Assembly (NCBI GenBank): GCA_002355495.1
Contig: AP017424.1
Coordinates: forward strand, 6,637,501-6,701,500
Origin: Streptomyces laurentii
Lineage (GTDB): Bacteria; Actinomycetota; Actinomycetes; Streptomycetales; Streptomycetaceae
Direction of reading: 5' to 3'
DNA length: 64,000 nucleotides
In this document: positions 7,574 to 15,976 of the stretch, in pieces
How the letters are laid out: every line of letters starts with the position of its first letter
Numbering within the stretch: the first letter of the stretch is position 1
Notes under the pieces: generated by a model
Databases searched by the model: none
Told to the model about the DNA's origin: nothing
Seen by the model: only the letters and a program-made list of their open reading frames with translations
Made by a program: the position numbers and the translations under genes

Positions 7574-7948
7574 ATGTCCGTTCTCGCACAACTCGCCACC
7601 GTCGTCGTCGACTGCGCCGATCCGGCCGCGCTCGCCGCGTTCTACCAGAAGGCCACCGGCTGGGAACTCGGCTACAGCGACGAGGACTTCGCCTCCCTCG
7701 ACGCGGGCGGCGCGGGGGCCGGGCTGGCTTTCGTCCGCGTCGAAGGCCACCAGGCGCAGACCTGGCCCGAGGGGAACAAGCACCTGCACCTCGACTTCAC
7801 CGTCTCCGACCTGGCCGGCGCGGTCGGGGAGCTGCTCGCCCTCGGGGCCTCCAAGCCCGACTTCCAGCCGGGCGAGGGGCAGTGGGTCGTCCTCACCGAC
7901 CCCCAGGGGAATCCGTTCTGCCTGATCCCCGCGACCGCCGCCAACTGA
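7574..7948 (+). CDS. VOC-superfamily (glyoxalase-like) protein
   Basis: A 124-residue vicinal-oxygen-chelate fold protein. The single beta-alpha-beta-beta-beta module repeat pattern is visible: LATVVVDCADPAALAAFYQKATGWEL at the start, HLHLDFTVSDLAGAVGELLALGA in the middle, and VVLTDPQGNPFCLIP at the end. Proteins of this size are usually dimeric and may be lyases, dioxygenases or resistance proteins; the substrate is not evident. A GGAG about nine bases upstream supports the ATG. It is followed 27 bp later by an SRPBCC protein and is probably co-transcribed with it. Confidence 0.87.
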   Translation: MSVLAQLATVVVDCADPAALAAFYQKATGWELGYSDEDFASLDAGGAGAGLAFVRVEGHQAQTWPEGNKHLHLDFTVSDLAGAVGELLALGASKPDFQPGEGQWVVLTDPQGNPFCLIPATAAN

Positions 7949-7975
7949 CAGCCCGAGGGATACGGAGAGCCGTCC

Positions 7976-8392
7976 ATGGCAACAGTCCACCGAGAGGTCC
8001 CGATCGATGCCGGCCCCGAGGAGGTCTGGGCGGCGATCCGCGACTGGGGCGAGGTTCATCACCGACTCGTACCGGGCTACGTCGTCGACACCCGCGTCGA
8101 CGGCGAAGCCCGGGTGGTGATGTTCACGGAGGGCACGGTGCTCCGCGAGGTCGTCGTCTCGCTCGACGACGACGCCCGGCGCATCGCCTACGCGGTGGTG
8201 GACGGGTCCTTGGACGTCGTCCACCACCACGCCTCCATGCAGGTGTTCGCCGAGGCCGGCGGCCGTAGCCGCTTCGTCTGGATCGTCGACGTACTGCCGC
8301 ACAGCCTGGCGGAGCCCATCGCCGCGATGGTCGACGAGGGCATCCGGGTGATCCAGCGGACCCTGGAGGCCGCGGCCGCCCGGGTCTCCTGA
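7976..8392 (+). CDS. SRPBCC-family (START-like) protein
   Basis: A 138-residue protein of the polyketide-cyclase/START-like SRPBCC superfamily, recognised by VHREVPIDAGPEEVWAAIRDWGEVHHRLVPG at the N-terminus, the DDDARRIAYAVVDGSL strand pair, and the long C-terminal helix (IAAMVDEGIRVIQRTLEAAAARV). The fold encloses a hydrophobic ligand pocket, but the ligand is unknown. It sits just downstream of a VOC protein, and the pair could modify or bind a common small molecule. Confidence 0.85.
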   Translation: MATVHREVPIDAGPEEVWAAIRDWGEVHHRLVPGYVVDTRVDGEARVVMFTEGTVLREVVVSLDDDARRIAYAVVDGSLDVVHHHASMQVFAEAGGRSRFVWIVDVLPHSLAEPIAAMVDEGIRVIQRTLEAAAARVS

Positions 8393-8436
8393 CGCCTTCG
8401 CCCACCCCTCGGTCGGGCCGGAGCCGCTACGGAGCG

Positions 8437-9345
8437 CTAGTCCGAGGTCTCGAAGGTCTCCCTCGCGTACACCGAGAAGGGGAGCGGGTCGCGGCCCAGG
8501 ACGCGCTTCACGCCGTCCGTCACCGGGGTGTTGTGTCCGTCGAGGAGGGTCGCGAACAGCTCGGCCAGCCAGTCCGCTTCGGGTTCCGGCAGGCCGAACC
8601 CGGCCAGCAGGGCCGCGTATTCGGGCGCGGTCATCGGGGCGTAGGTCACCGTCCGGCCGGCGGCACGGGAGATCTCGGCGGCCGCCTCCGCGAACGTCAG
8701 CGCCTCCGGCCCGGTGACCTCGTGGATCAGGCCCGCGTGGCCGTCGGCCGTCAGGGTCTCGACGATCACGTCCGCCAAGTCGTCGGCGTCGACGAACGGT
8801 TCGGCCGTCGTTCCCGCCGGGAAGGCGATCGTGCCGGACGCGACGCCCTCGGCGAGGAAGCCCTCGTCGAAGTTCTGGGCGAAGAACGCGGCGCGTACGA
8901 CGGTGAGTTCGGTCTCGGGTGCGGCGTTCCGCAGCGCTTCCTCGGCGATGACCGCCTCGGGTTCGCCGCGCCCGGAGAGCAGGGTGATCCGGCGTATCCC
9001 GTGGGCCGTCGCCAGCTCGCCGAAGGCGCGCATGGCGTCGGTCGCGCCGGGTGCGGCGAGGTCGGGGTAGTAGCTCACGTACGCGGAGTCCGCGCCGTCC
9101 AGCGCCGGGCCCCAGCCGGCCGGGTCCGTCCAGTCGAAGCGGGTGGTCCCGGTACGGGACCCGGACCGGACCCGTGCGCCGCGCCCGGCGAGGCCGCGCG
9201 CCACCCGGCGCCCGGTCTTGCCGGTCGCGCTCGTCACCAGGATCGTCCGTCCGGCGGCCGAAGGCGAACCAGCCGGAATCGTGGGGGAGTCGATGGACTC
9301 CGCGTGCCGCGGGGAGCCGTTGTCGTGAGAGGTCTGCGTCGTCAT
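8437..9345 (-). CDS. NmrA-like NAD(P)-binding oxidoreductase
   Basis: A 302-residue short-chain-dehydrogenase-like protein of the NmrA/SDR type. The Rossmann motif is ILVTSATGKTGRRVARGL (about residues 35-52). DADDLADVIVETL and the HEVTGPEALTFAEAAAEISRAAGRTVTY block are typical of this atypical SDR group, which includes quinone and NADPH-sensing reductases. No YxxxK catalytic pair is obvious. The ATG at 9345 is chosen because sequence upstream runs into the promoter region of the divergent AraC-type regulator, a common pairing in Streptomyces. Confidence 0.88.
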   Translation of the reverse strand: MTTQTSHDNGSPRHAESIDSPTIPAGSPSAAGRTILVTSATGKTGRRVARGLAGRGARVRSGSRTGTTRFDWTDPAGWGPALDGADSAYVSYYPDLAAPGATDAMRAFGELATAHGIRRITLLSGRGEPEAVIAEEALRNAAPETELTVVRAAFFAQNFDEGFLAEGVASGTIAFPAGTTAEPFVDADDLADVIVETLTADGHAGLIHEVTGPEALTFAEAAAEISRAAGRTVTYAPMTAPEYAALLAGFGLPEPEADWLAELFATLLDGHNTPVTDGVKRVLGRDPLPFSVYARETFETSD

Positions 9346-9495
9346 GTCCCCAGACTCGCGCCCCGCGCCCCCCGGGACCATGCTCCGGTGACTCACCCGC
9401 ATACGCCTGCGTCTCGCCGCGCGATCCCCCGGTCCGGCCCGCTCCTTCCCTGGTCCGGTCCGGTCCGCTCCGCCCCGCCGTCTAGGCTGACCGTC

Positions 9496-10425
9496 ATGGA
9501 CGCACTCGCCGGTCTCCTCGACGGGCCCCGGGCCAAGGGCGCCTTCGTGCTGCGCATGGTGATGGCCCCGCCGTGGTCCGTACGGATCGCGGACGAGGCG
9601 CCGCTCTGCCTGATGTGCGTCACCAGCGGCGAGGCGTGGATCGTTCCCGACGCCGGCGAGCCGGTCCTGCTGCGGCCCGGTGACCTCGCCGTCGCCCGCG
9701 GCCCCGAGCCGTACACGGTCGCGCACGCCGTCGACGCCCCGCCCAGCGCCGTCATCGGCCCCGGCGGGCACTGCGCCACGCTGAGCGGGGAGCCGCTCGC
9801 CCAGTCGATGAGTCTGGGCGTACGGACCTGGGGCAACGCGCCCGACGGTGACACCACCGTGCTCGTCGGCACCTATCAGCTGGCCGGCGAGGTCGGCCGC
9901 CGCCTCCTCGACGCGCTGCCCGCCCTCCTGCACCTGCCCGCGGAGGCGTGGAACTGCCCGCTGATGCCGTTCCTGGACGAGGAGATCGCCCGGGACGACC
10001 CCGGCCAGAGCGTCGTCCTCGACCGGGTGCTCGATCTGCTGCTGATCGCCTCCGTCCGGGCCTGGTTCGCCCGGCCCGGGGCGGCGGCCCCGGCCTGGTA
10101 CCGGGCGATGGGCGACCCCGTCGTCGGCCGGGCCCTGCGCCTCTTCGAGAACGACCCGGCCCGCGCCTGGACGGTTGCCGCGCTCGCCGACGAGACGGGT
10201 GTCTCGCGGGCCGCGTTCGCCCGTCGCTTCGCCGAACTGGTGGGGGAGCCCCCGATGGCGTACCTCACCGGCTGGCGTATCACCCGCGCCGCCGACCTGC
10301 TGCGGCAGACGGACGCCACGGTCGAGGCGGTGGCCCGGCAGGTCGGCTACAGCAGTGCCTTCGCGCTGAGCGCCGCCTTCAAACGGGTGCGCGGCATCAG
10401 CCCGCAGGAACACCGGGGGCGTTGA
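9496..10425 (+). CDS. AraC-family regulator with cupin sensor domain
   Basis: A 309-residue regulator. The N-terminal half is an AraC-type cupin (AraC_binding_2/cupin_6 style: LCLMCVTSGEAWIVPDAGEPVLLRPGDLAVARGPEPYTVAH). The C-terminal hundred residues form two helix-turn-helices (VAALADETGVSRAAFARRFAELVGEPPMAYLTGWRITRAADLL and VARQVGYSSAFALSAAFKRVRGISPQEHR). It is divergent from the NmrA-like reductase and is the obvious candidate to regulate it. The ATG at 9496 is well placed with no competing start. Confidence 0.9.
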   Translation: MDALAGLLDGPRAKGAFVLRMVMAPPWSVRIADEAPLCLMCVTSGEAWIVPDAGEPVLLRPGDLAVARGPEPYTVAHAVDAPPSAVIGPGGHCATLSGEPLAQSMSLGVRTWGNAPDGDTTVLVGTYQLAGEVGRRLLDALPALLHLPAEAWNCPLMPFLDEEIARDDPGQSVVLDRVLDLLLIASVRAWFARPGAAAPAWYRAMGDPVVGRALRLFENDPARAWTVAALADETGVSRAAFARRFAELVGEPPMAYLTGWRITRAADLLRQTDATVEAVARQVGYSSAFALSAAFKRVRGISPQEHRGR

Positions 10426-10499
10426 GCGTCACCGGCCGGTTGTTGCCGGAACGGCAAGTTCGTTCGCGAGTACGGCGCCGGGTGTCGCACGCTGTCCCC

Positions 10500-11429
10500 A
10501 TGAGCGCACACCACGGGCACGCGAAGCACGGTCACGGACACCACGGCCACGGTCAGGGCCATGGGGGTCACGGGGGCCACGACCACACCCACCTCGACTG
10601 GGCCGAGATGGCGCCCCTGCTCATCCAGCAGGCCGAGACCCAGAGCCCGCTCTACGCGGAGGCCGCCGCCTGGCTCGCCTCCCTCGCCCCGGCCGGGCGG
10701 GTCCGCCGGGTGCTGGACGTCGGCAGCGGCCCAGGCGTCGTCACCGCGCTGCTCGCCGAGGCGTTCCCCGAGGCCGAGGTCGTCGCCGTGGACGCCACCC
10801 CGGAACTCCTCGCGCTCGCCCGCGAACGCGCCGACGCCCGCGGCCTCGGCGACCGGGTCGCCACCCTGCGCGCCGAACTCCCCGACGACTTCGACGCCCT
10901 CGGCACCGCCGACCTCGTCTGGGCCAGCAACTCCCTGCACCACATCGGCGACCAGCGCGCCGCCCTCGCCGCGTTCGCCGGCGTCCTGAACCCGGGCGGT
11001 CTGATCGCCCTCGCCGAGGGCGGGCTGCCGGCCCGCCACCTGCCGTGGAACGCGGGTGTCGGCCGCCCGGGCCTGGAAGCCCGGCTCGACGCCGCCCAGG
11101 CCGACTGGTTCGGCGAGATGCGGTCGGCGCTGCCCGACAGCAAGGAGGAGGTCGACGACTGGAACGCGCTGCTGTCCGCCGCCGGGCTCACGCCGAGCGG
11201 CACCCGCAGCTTCCTGTCCGACGTACCCGCGCCGCTCCCGGACGCCGTCCGCGGGCAGATCGTCGCGCACTACGAGCGCCAGCGCGACGGACTCGCCGAG
11301 CATCTGGCGGACGACGACCGCGCCGCCGTCGACCGGCTGCTCGACCCGGCCGACCCGCTCTCGCTGCACCGCCGCCCCGACGTCTTCCTGCTCGCGGCCC
11401 GTACCGTCCACACGGCCCGCAAGGGCTGA
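10500..11429 (+). CDS. SAM-dependent methyltransferase with His/Gly-rich N-terminus
   Basis: A 309-residue protein. Residues about 4-31 hold at least a dozen histidines alternating with glycine and aspartate, a likely metal-binding tail. From about residue 65 it is a class I methyltransferase: VLDVGSGPGVVTALLAEAFP (motif I), VVAVDATPELLALAR, and VLNPGGLIALAEGG. The C-terminal segment (AHYERQRDGLAEHLADDDRAAVDRLLDP) resembles small-molecule methyltransferases of the Methyltransf_12/25 type. The tail could bind nickel, zinc or copper, but no metallochaperone or transporter gene is adjacent. The substrate is unknown. Confidence 0.85.
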   Translation: MSAHHGHAKHGHGHHGHGQGHGGHGGHDHTHLDWAEMAPLLIQQAETQSPLYAEAAAWLASLAPAGRVRRVLDVGSGPGVVTALLAEAFPEAEVVAVDATPELLALARERADARGLGDRVATLRAELPDDFDALGTADLVWASNSLHHIGDQRAALAAFAGVLNPGGLIALAEGGLPARHLPWNAGVGRPGLEARLDAAQADWFGEMRSALPDSKEEVDDWNALLSAAGLTPSGTRSFLSDVPAPLPDAVRGQIVAHYERQRDGLAEHLADDDRAAVDRLLDPADPLSLHRRPDVFLLAARTVHTARKG

Positions 11430-11465
11430 GCAAGTCCCCGAACCGAGCGACCGGCCGAGCCCACC

Positions 11466-11517
11466 GGACGGGCGCAAGAGCCCGAGCGCAAGAGCCCGGA
11501 CGCAGGAGCCCGAACTG
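11466..11517. repeat. Short tandem repeat of GCGCAAGAGCCCG type
   Basis: Three degenerate 14-bp copies (GCGCAAGAGCCCGA, GCGCAAGAGCCCGG, ACGCAGGAGCCCGA) follow the methyltransferase stop codon, then looser GAAGCGCCGA copies. Non-coding. Likely replication slippage. Confidence 0.6.
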
Positions 11518-11560
11518 AAGCGCCGAGCTCAAGCGCCGAACACAAGCACCGCGCACAGAA

Positions 11561-11604
11561 GCGGCCCGGCAGCGACCCCGTGCGGGGGACCGCTGCCGGG
11601 CCGC
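11561..11604. terminator. Strong bidirectional terminator hairpin
   Basis: GCGGCCCGGCAGCG (11561-11574) pairs perfectly with CGCTGCCGGGCCGC (11591-11604). The loop contains a further CCCCG/CGGGG pairing. It lies between two convergent stop codons (11429 and 11615), as expected for a shared terminator. Confidence 0.85.
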
Positions 11605-11614
11605 TCCGGTCCGA

Positions 11615-12460
11615 TCAGGCGCCTACGTTGAACTCCGCCGGGTTCGGGCCCAGACGGCGACCCTCGTCGAGGGCGGTGATCGCGGCCAGGTCCTCGGCGT
11701 CCAGCTCGAAGTCGAAGACGTCGATGTTCTCCCGGATACGGGAGGGGGTGACCGACTTCGGGATCACCACGTTGCCGATCTGGAGGTGCCAGCGCAGCAC
11801 CACCTGGGCGGGCGAGCGGTCATGCTTCCGCGCGATCGCCACGATCGCCGGGACCTCCAGGAGGCCCTTGCCGGAGCCGAGCGGCGACCAGGCCTCGGTC
11901 GCGATGCCGTGCTTGGCGTGCGTCTCACGGGAGGCGGCCTGCTGGAGCTGCGGGTGCAGCTCGATCTGGTTGACGGCGGGGACCACGGAGGTCTCGCCGA
12001 TCAGTCGCTCCAGGTGCTCCGGAAGGAAGTTCGACACGCCGATGGCCTTGGCGCGGCCGTCCGCGAGGATCTTCTCGAACGCCTTGTACGTGTCGACGTA
12101 CGCGTCCTTCGCCGGCACCGGCCAGTGGATCAGGTACAGGTCCACGTAGTCGAGGCCGAGGAGCTCCAGCGAGGAGTCGAACGCGCGCAGCGTCGAGTCG
12201 TAACCCTGCTGGTCGTTCCACAGCTTGGTGGTGACGAAGAGTTCCTCGCGGGGGAGGCCCGAGGCGGCGAGGGCCTTGCCGGTACCGGCCTCGTTCTCGT
12301 AGATCGCGGCGGTGTCGACGGAGCGGTAGCCCGCCTCGAGCGCCGTGGCGACGGCCTTCTCGGCCTCGTCGTCCGGCACCTGCCATACGCCGAAGCCCAG
12401 CTGCGGCATGCGCACGCCGTTGTTGAGGGTGAGGAAGGGAACCTTGCTGTCCGTGCTCAC
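11615..12460 (-). CDS. Aldo/keto reductase (AKR5-like)
   Basis: A 281-residue NADPH-dependent aldo/keto reductase. Catalytic residues of the family are seen: Asp in GYRSVDTAAIYENEAGTGKAL, Tyr in the same stretch, Lys in ELFVTTKLWNDQQG, and His in YLIHWPVP. The nucleotide-binding signature VIPKSVTPSRIRENIDVFDFEL is present near the C-terminus. It most resembles the 2,5-diketo-D-gluconate reductase group, though these act on many aldehydes and ketones. Length is normal. It stands alone, ending at a strong hairpin. Confidence 0.93.
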   Translation of the reverse strand: MSTDSKVPFLTLNNGVRMPQLGFGVWQVPDDEAEKAVATALEAGYRSVDTAAIYENEAGTGKALAASGLPREELFVTTKLWNDQQGYDSTLRAFDSSLELLGLDYVDLYLIHWPVPAKDAYVDTYKAFEKILADGRAKAIGVSNFLPEHLERLIGETSVVPAVNQIELHPQLQQAASRETHAKHGIATEAWSPLGSGKGLLEVPAIVAIARKHDRSPAQVVLRWHLQIGNVVIPKSVTPSRIRENIDVFDFELDAEDLAAITALDEGRRLGPNPAEFNVGA

Positions 12461-12636
12461 GGGGAAGCGTTCCTTACGTCGTCGGGGGTATTACTCTCAG
12501 CCTCAACGAAGACGGCAGCGATCGCATTCCGTTCCCCGAGGACGATTCCGCAGGTCCACGGAATGTCCGGGAGCCCCGGAGAGGGCGTCACGGGCCGCGG
12601 GCGAGCCCTTCCGAGGCCTTGCGGGCCGCCCGAGAA

Positions 12637-12693
12637 GCGCCGCAAGAACGCCGCAAAAACGCCGCAAAACCGCTGCAAAGCTGCCGAAAAGCG
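12637..12693. repeat. Degenerate 11-bp tandem repeat (CGCCGCAAAAA)
   Basis: About five degenerate copies of an 11-bp unit (CGCCGCAAGAA, CGCCGCAAAAA, CGCCGCAAAAC, CGCTGCAAAGC, TGCCGAAAAGC) lie in the 296-bp gap between the aldo/keto reductase start and the acyl-CoA synthetase stop. The A-tracts recur every helical turn. Apart from this repeat and the promoter presumably serving the reductase, I see nothing in this gap. Confidence 0.6.
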
Positions 12694-12756
12694 CCCCAGG
12701 GGCCACTGAAGGACCCCCGACCACCGGACGCTCCCTCGGCCGCTTCGGCGTTCCGC

Positions 12757-14586
12757 TCAGCGGTACAGCGCCTCGACCTCGCTCGCGTACTCCTGCTCGA
12801 TCGCCCTCCGCTTCAGCTTCAGCGACGGGGTGAGCAGCCCGTGCTCCTCGCTGAACGGATGCGCCAGGATCCGGAAGGTTCGGATCGACTCGGCCTGCGA
12901 CACGCGCGTGTTCGCCGCCACCACCGCCCGCCGGATCTCCGTTTCCAGGGTCGTGTCGCGCACCAGCTCGGCCGCCGGCAGCGGCCGCCGGTCCTGCATC
13001 GCCAGCCAGTGCTCCACCGACTCCTGGTCGAGGGTGACCAGGGCGGCGACGTACGGCCGGTCGTTGCCGACCACGATGCACTGCGCCACCAGCGGATGCG
13101 CCCGCACCCGCTCCTCCAGGGCGGCCGGCGAGACGCTCTTGCCGCCCGAGGTCACCAGGATCTCCTTCTTCCGCCCGGTGATCGTCAGATAGCCGTCCTC
13201 GTCCAGCGCCCCCAGGTCGCCGGTCGCCAGCCAGCCGTCGTGGAGGACCTCGCCGGTCGCCTCCCGGTTGTTCAGATACCCGGAGAAGACATGGCCGCCG
13301 TGCAGCCACACCTCGCCGTCCTCCGCGATGTGCACCGTCGTGCCCGGCACCGGCTGCCCCACCGTTCCGTACCGGGTCCGCTCCGGCGGGTTCGCGGTCG
13401 CCGCCGCGGTGGACTCCGTCAGTCCGTATCCCTCGAAGATCGTCACGCCCGCGCCCTCGAAGAACAGTCCGAGCCGCCGGTCCATGCCGGAACCGCCCGA
13501 CATCGCGTGCCGGACCCGGCCGCCGAGCGCGGTGCGGACCTTCGCGAACACCGTCTTCTCGAAGAACTGGTGCTGCATCCGCAGCCCCGCCGACGGTCCG
13601 GGGCCGAGCCCGAAGGACTTGTGCTCCAGCGCCTCCGCGTAGCGCACCGCCACGTCCACGGCCTTGTCGAACGCCGCCCGCCGGCCCTCCGTCTCGGCCC
13701 TGCGGCGGGCCGCGTGGAAGACCTTCTCGAAGATGTACGGCACGGCCAGCACGAAAGTCGGCCGGAACGCCTGGAGGTCCGGCAGCAACTCGGCGGCGGC
13801 CATCACCGGCTGGTGGCCGAGCTTCACCCCGCCCCGGATCGCCGCGACCTCCACCATCCGCCCGAAGACGTGCGCGAGCGGCAGGAAGAGCAGCGTGGCG
13901 GCCTCGTCGCCGGGCCGGGACCGGAACACCGGCTCCCAGCGGCCGACCATCGTGTCCGCCTCGAACATCAGGTTCGCGTGGGTGATCACGCAGCCCTTGG
14001 GGCGCCCCGTGGTCCCCGAGGTGTAGATGATCGTGGCCACCGAGTCCGGCGTCACGGCCCGGCGGTGCCGGTGCACCACCTCGTCGTCGATGTCCGCGCC
14101 GGCCGCCGTCAGCTCGGCCACCGCGCCGGCGCCCGCGTCGAGCTGCCAGAGCCGCTGCAGCCGGGGCAGCCGGTCGATCACCGAACCGATCGTCATCGCG
14201 TGGTCCTCGTGCTCCACCACGCACGCGGTGACCTCGGCGTCGTGCAGCATCCAGCGCACCTGGTCGGCGGAGGAGGTCGGATAGACCGGCACCGGCTGGG
14301 CCCCGAGGGTCCACAACGCGAAGTCGAACAGCGTCCACTCGTAGCGGGTTCGCGCCATGATCGCGACCCGGTCGCCGAACCGTACGCCCTGCGCGATCAG
14401 CCCCTTGGCGAGCGCGAGCACCTCGTCGCGGAACCCGGCGGCCGTCACGTCCCGCCACTGTCCGGCGGTGTCCCGGCGGCCGAGCGCGGGCCGGTCCGGA
14501 TCCCGCTCGGCGTGGTCGAACACCGCGTCCGCCAGGCCGCCGGTCAACGGCGCCGCCTCGACGGGCGGCACGGTGAACTCGCGCAC
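12757..14586 (-). CDS. Long-chain acyl-CoA synthetase (AMP-forming)
   Basis: A 609-residue adenylate-forming enzyme of the FadD15/FAA1-like group, activating long-chain fatty acids to CoA esters by way of an acyl-AMP. The AMP-binding P-loop is TIIYTSGTTGRPKGCVITH (about 180-200). The A5 motif reads FEGYGLTESTAA, followed by the WLATGDLGALDEDGYLTITGRKKEILVTSGGK hinge and lysine region. The C-terminal segment HGLLTPSLKLKR is typical of bacterial long-chain synthetases. The GTG at 14586 is supported by GAGGGGAG about eight bases upstream; a longer in-frame start at 14640 is less likely. Confidence 0.95.
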   Translation of the reverse strand: MREFTVPPVEAAPLTGGLADAVFDHAERDPDRPALGRRDTAGQWRDVTAAGFRDEVLALAKGLIAQGVRFGDRVAIMARTRYEWTLFDFALWTLGAQPVPVYPTSSADQVRWMLHDAEVTACVVEHEDHAMTIGSVIDRLPRLQRLWQLDAGAGAVAELTAAGADIDDEVVHRHRRAVTPDSVATIIYTSGTTGRPKGCVITHANLMFEADTMVGRWEPVFRSRPGDEAATLLFLPLAHVFGRMVEVAAIRGGVKLGHQPVMAAAELLPDLQAFRPTFVLAVPYIFEKVFHAARRRAETEGRRAAFDKAVDVAVRYAEALEHKSFGLGPGPSAGLRMQHQFFEKTVFAKVRTALGGRVRHAMSGGSGMDRRLGLFFEGAGVTIFEGYGLTESTAAATANPPERTRYGTVGQPVPGTTVHIAEDGEVWLHGGHVFSGYLNNREATGEVLHDGWLATGDLGALDEDGYLTITGRKKEILVTSGGKSVSPAALEERVRAHPLVAQCIVVGNDRPYVAALVTLDQESVEHWLAMQDRRPLPAAELVRDTTLETEIRRAVVAANTRVSQAESIRTFRILAHPFSEEHGLLTPSLKLKRRAIEQEYASEVEALYR

Positions 14587-14899
14587 TGGCCTGCTCCCCT
14601 CACCCACACCCGGTCCGTTCGGCGTCGCGCTCCGCGGCACGCTCCGTACGGCGCGGAACCTACCCCACGCCGCGCCGTGGCGGGAGGCCCTTCACCAAGC
14701 CGCGACATTCCGCGTATCGCCTGGTCAGGAGTGGCGAAGCAGGGGTGGCGCGGCCCGCGGAGCCCCGGAGTGTGACCGCCGGTAAGTCCTGGTCGGGGGT
14801 AATCTCCACCGAATCTGTACGGGGTGCTCACCGGCGCACCGCGCGGCACCACGCGGACTCCCCGTCAGGCGGCCGGATCCGGCCATGCCCTTGGTCCGC
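14587..14899. other. Intergenic region, no gene seen
   Basis: This 313-bp stretch lies between the acyl-CoA synthetase start and the LysR gene stop. It should hold the acyl-CoA synthetase promoter. I see no convincing open frame, repeat or hairpin in it. Confidence 0.5.
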
Positions 14900-15808
14900 T
14901 CAGCGGGGACGGCGCAGCCGGTCGCCGCTCGCCAGGATCGCCGCAGCGAGGGCGTCCGCCGCGTCCTGGGCCGCCCCGCGCCGACGTCCCTGGCGCAGCA
15001 CGAAATCGACCGGGCCGAGCTCCGGCAGCCCCGCCCGGGCGGGCAGCTCGGCCAGACCGGGCGGGATCAGGCCACGGGTGTGCGCCATCACCCCGAGGCC
15101 GGCGCGGGCCGCCGCCACATTGGCGCTCAGGCTCGTGCTCGTACACGCGATCCGCCACGCCCGGCCCTGCGTCCGCAGCGCCTCCAAGGCGCGGGCGCGG
15201 GTGATGCCGGGCGGCGGGAAGACGATCAGCGGAACGGGGCGGTCCGGGTCGAGCCGCAGCCGGGGCGCGCCGATCCACACGAGCGTGTCCTGCCAGACCA
15301 GCTCCTCCCCGGGAGGTTCCACCGCCGTGCCGGAGGCCGGTTTTCCGGCGTCACCGCCGCGCTTGGCCAGGATCAGATCGAGCCGGCCCGCTTCGAGGCG
15401 GGCCTGGAGGGTGCCGGACAGTTCGACGGTCAGCTCCAGGTCGACGTCCGGGTGTTCGCGCCGGAAGGCCTCCAGGATCTCCGGCAGACGGGTCGACACG
15501 AAGTCCTCCGAGGCGCCGAACCGCAGCCGTCCACGCAGCCGCGTCCCGGTGAAGAAGGCCGCCGCGCGCTCGTGCGCCTCCAGGATCGCGCGGGCGAAGC
15601 CGAGCATCGCCTCGCCGTCCTCGGTCAGCTCCACCGCGTGCGTGTCCCGGACGAACAGCGGTCGGCCGGTCGCCTCCTCCAGCCGCCGTACGTGCTGGCT
15701 GACGGTCGACTGGCGCAGCCCGAGCCGCCGGGCGGCCCGCGTGAAGCTCAGGGTCTGCGCGACCGCGAGGAAGGTGCGCAGCTGGGTCGGCTCGTAGAGG
15801 GCGGGCAT
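14900..15808 (-). CDS. LysR-family transcriptional regulator
   Basis: A 302-residue regulator. The N-terminal helix-turn-helix is classic LysR (LRTFLAVAQTLSFTRAARRLGLRQSTVSQHVRRLEEATGRPLFVRD, residues 9-53). The remainder is the two-lobed periplasmic-binding-protein-like effector domain (RLRFGASEDFVSTRLPEILEAFRREHPDVDLEL, GLGVMAHTRGLIPPGL). It is divergent from the bile-acid-symporter-like gene, the usual arrangement for a LysR protein and its target. The effector is unknown. Confidence 0.93.
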   Translation of the reverse strand: MPALYEPTQLRTFLAVAQTLSFTRAARRLGLRQSTVSQHVRRLEEATGRPLFVRDTHAVELTEDGEAMLGFARAILEAHERAAAFFTGTRLRGRLRFGASEDFVSTRLPEILEAFRREHPDVDLELTVELSGTLQARLEAGRLDLILAKRGGDAGKPASGTAVEPPGEELVWQDTLVWIGAPRLRLDPDRPVPLIVFPPPGITRARALEALRTQGRAWRIACTSTSLSANVAAARAGLGVMAHTRGLIPPGLAELPARAGLPELGPVDFVLRQGRRRGAAQDAADALAAAILASGDRLRRPR

Positions 15809-15976
15809 GGGCGACAGGGTAGGGGCTGAGGGGCGGACCCAGGGCCGGGCCCGGGTTCGGACCCGGGTCGGCAGGGAGCGGGTGCGCGGTCCTGAGGATG
15901 GTTATCGCGACACGTGATGACAGTCAGTGTGCTGTACGGGATTCCCGATCTCCGGGCCGTCGACCAGGATGGACGC

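Noticed and set aside
11466..11517. Attenuator or riboswitch after the methyltransferase
   Set aside because: Only short degenerate repeats. The sole strong structure is the terminator that follows.
12503..14775. Very long frames (over 600 codons) on both strands over the acyl-CoA synthetase
   Set aside because: Low-complexity Arg/Gly/Ala translation. The AMP-ligase motifs lie only in the chosen minus-strand frame.
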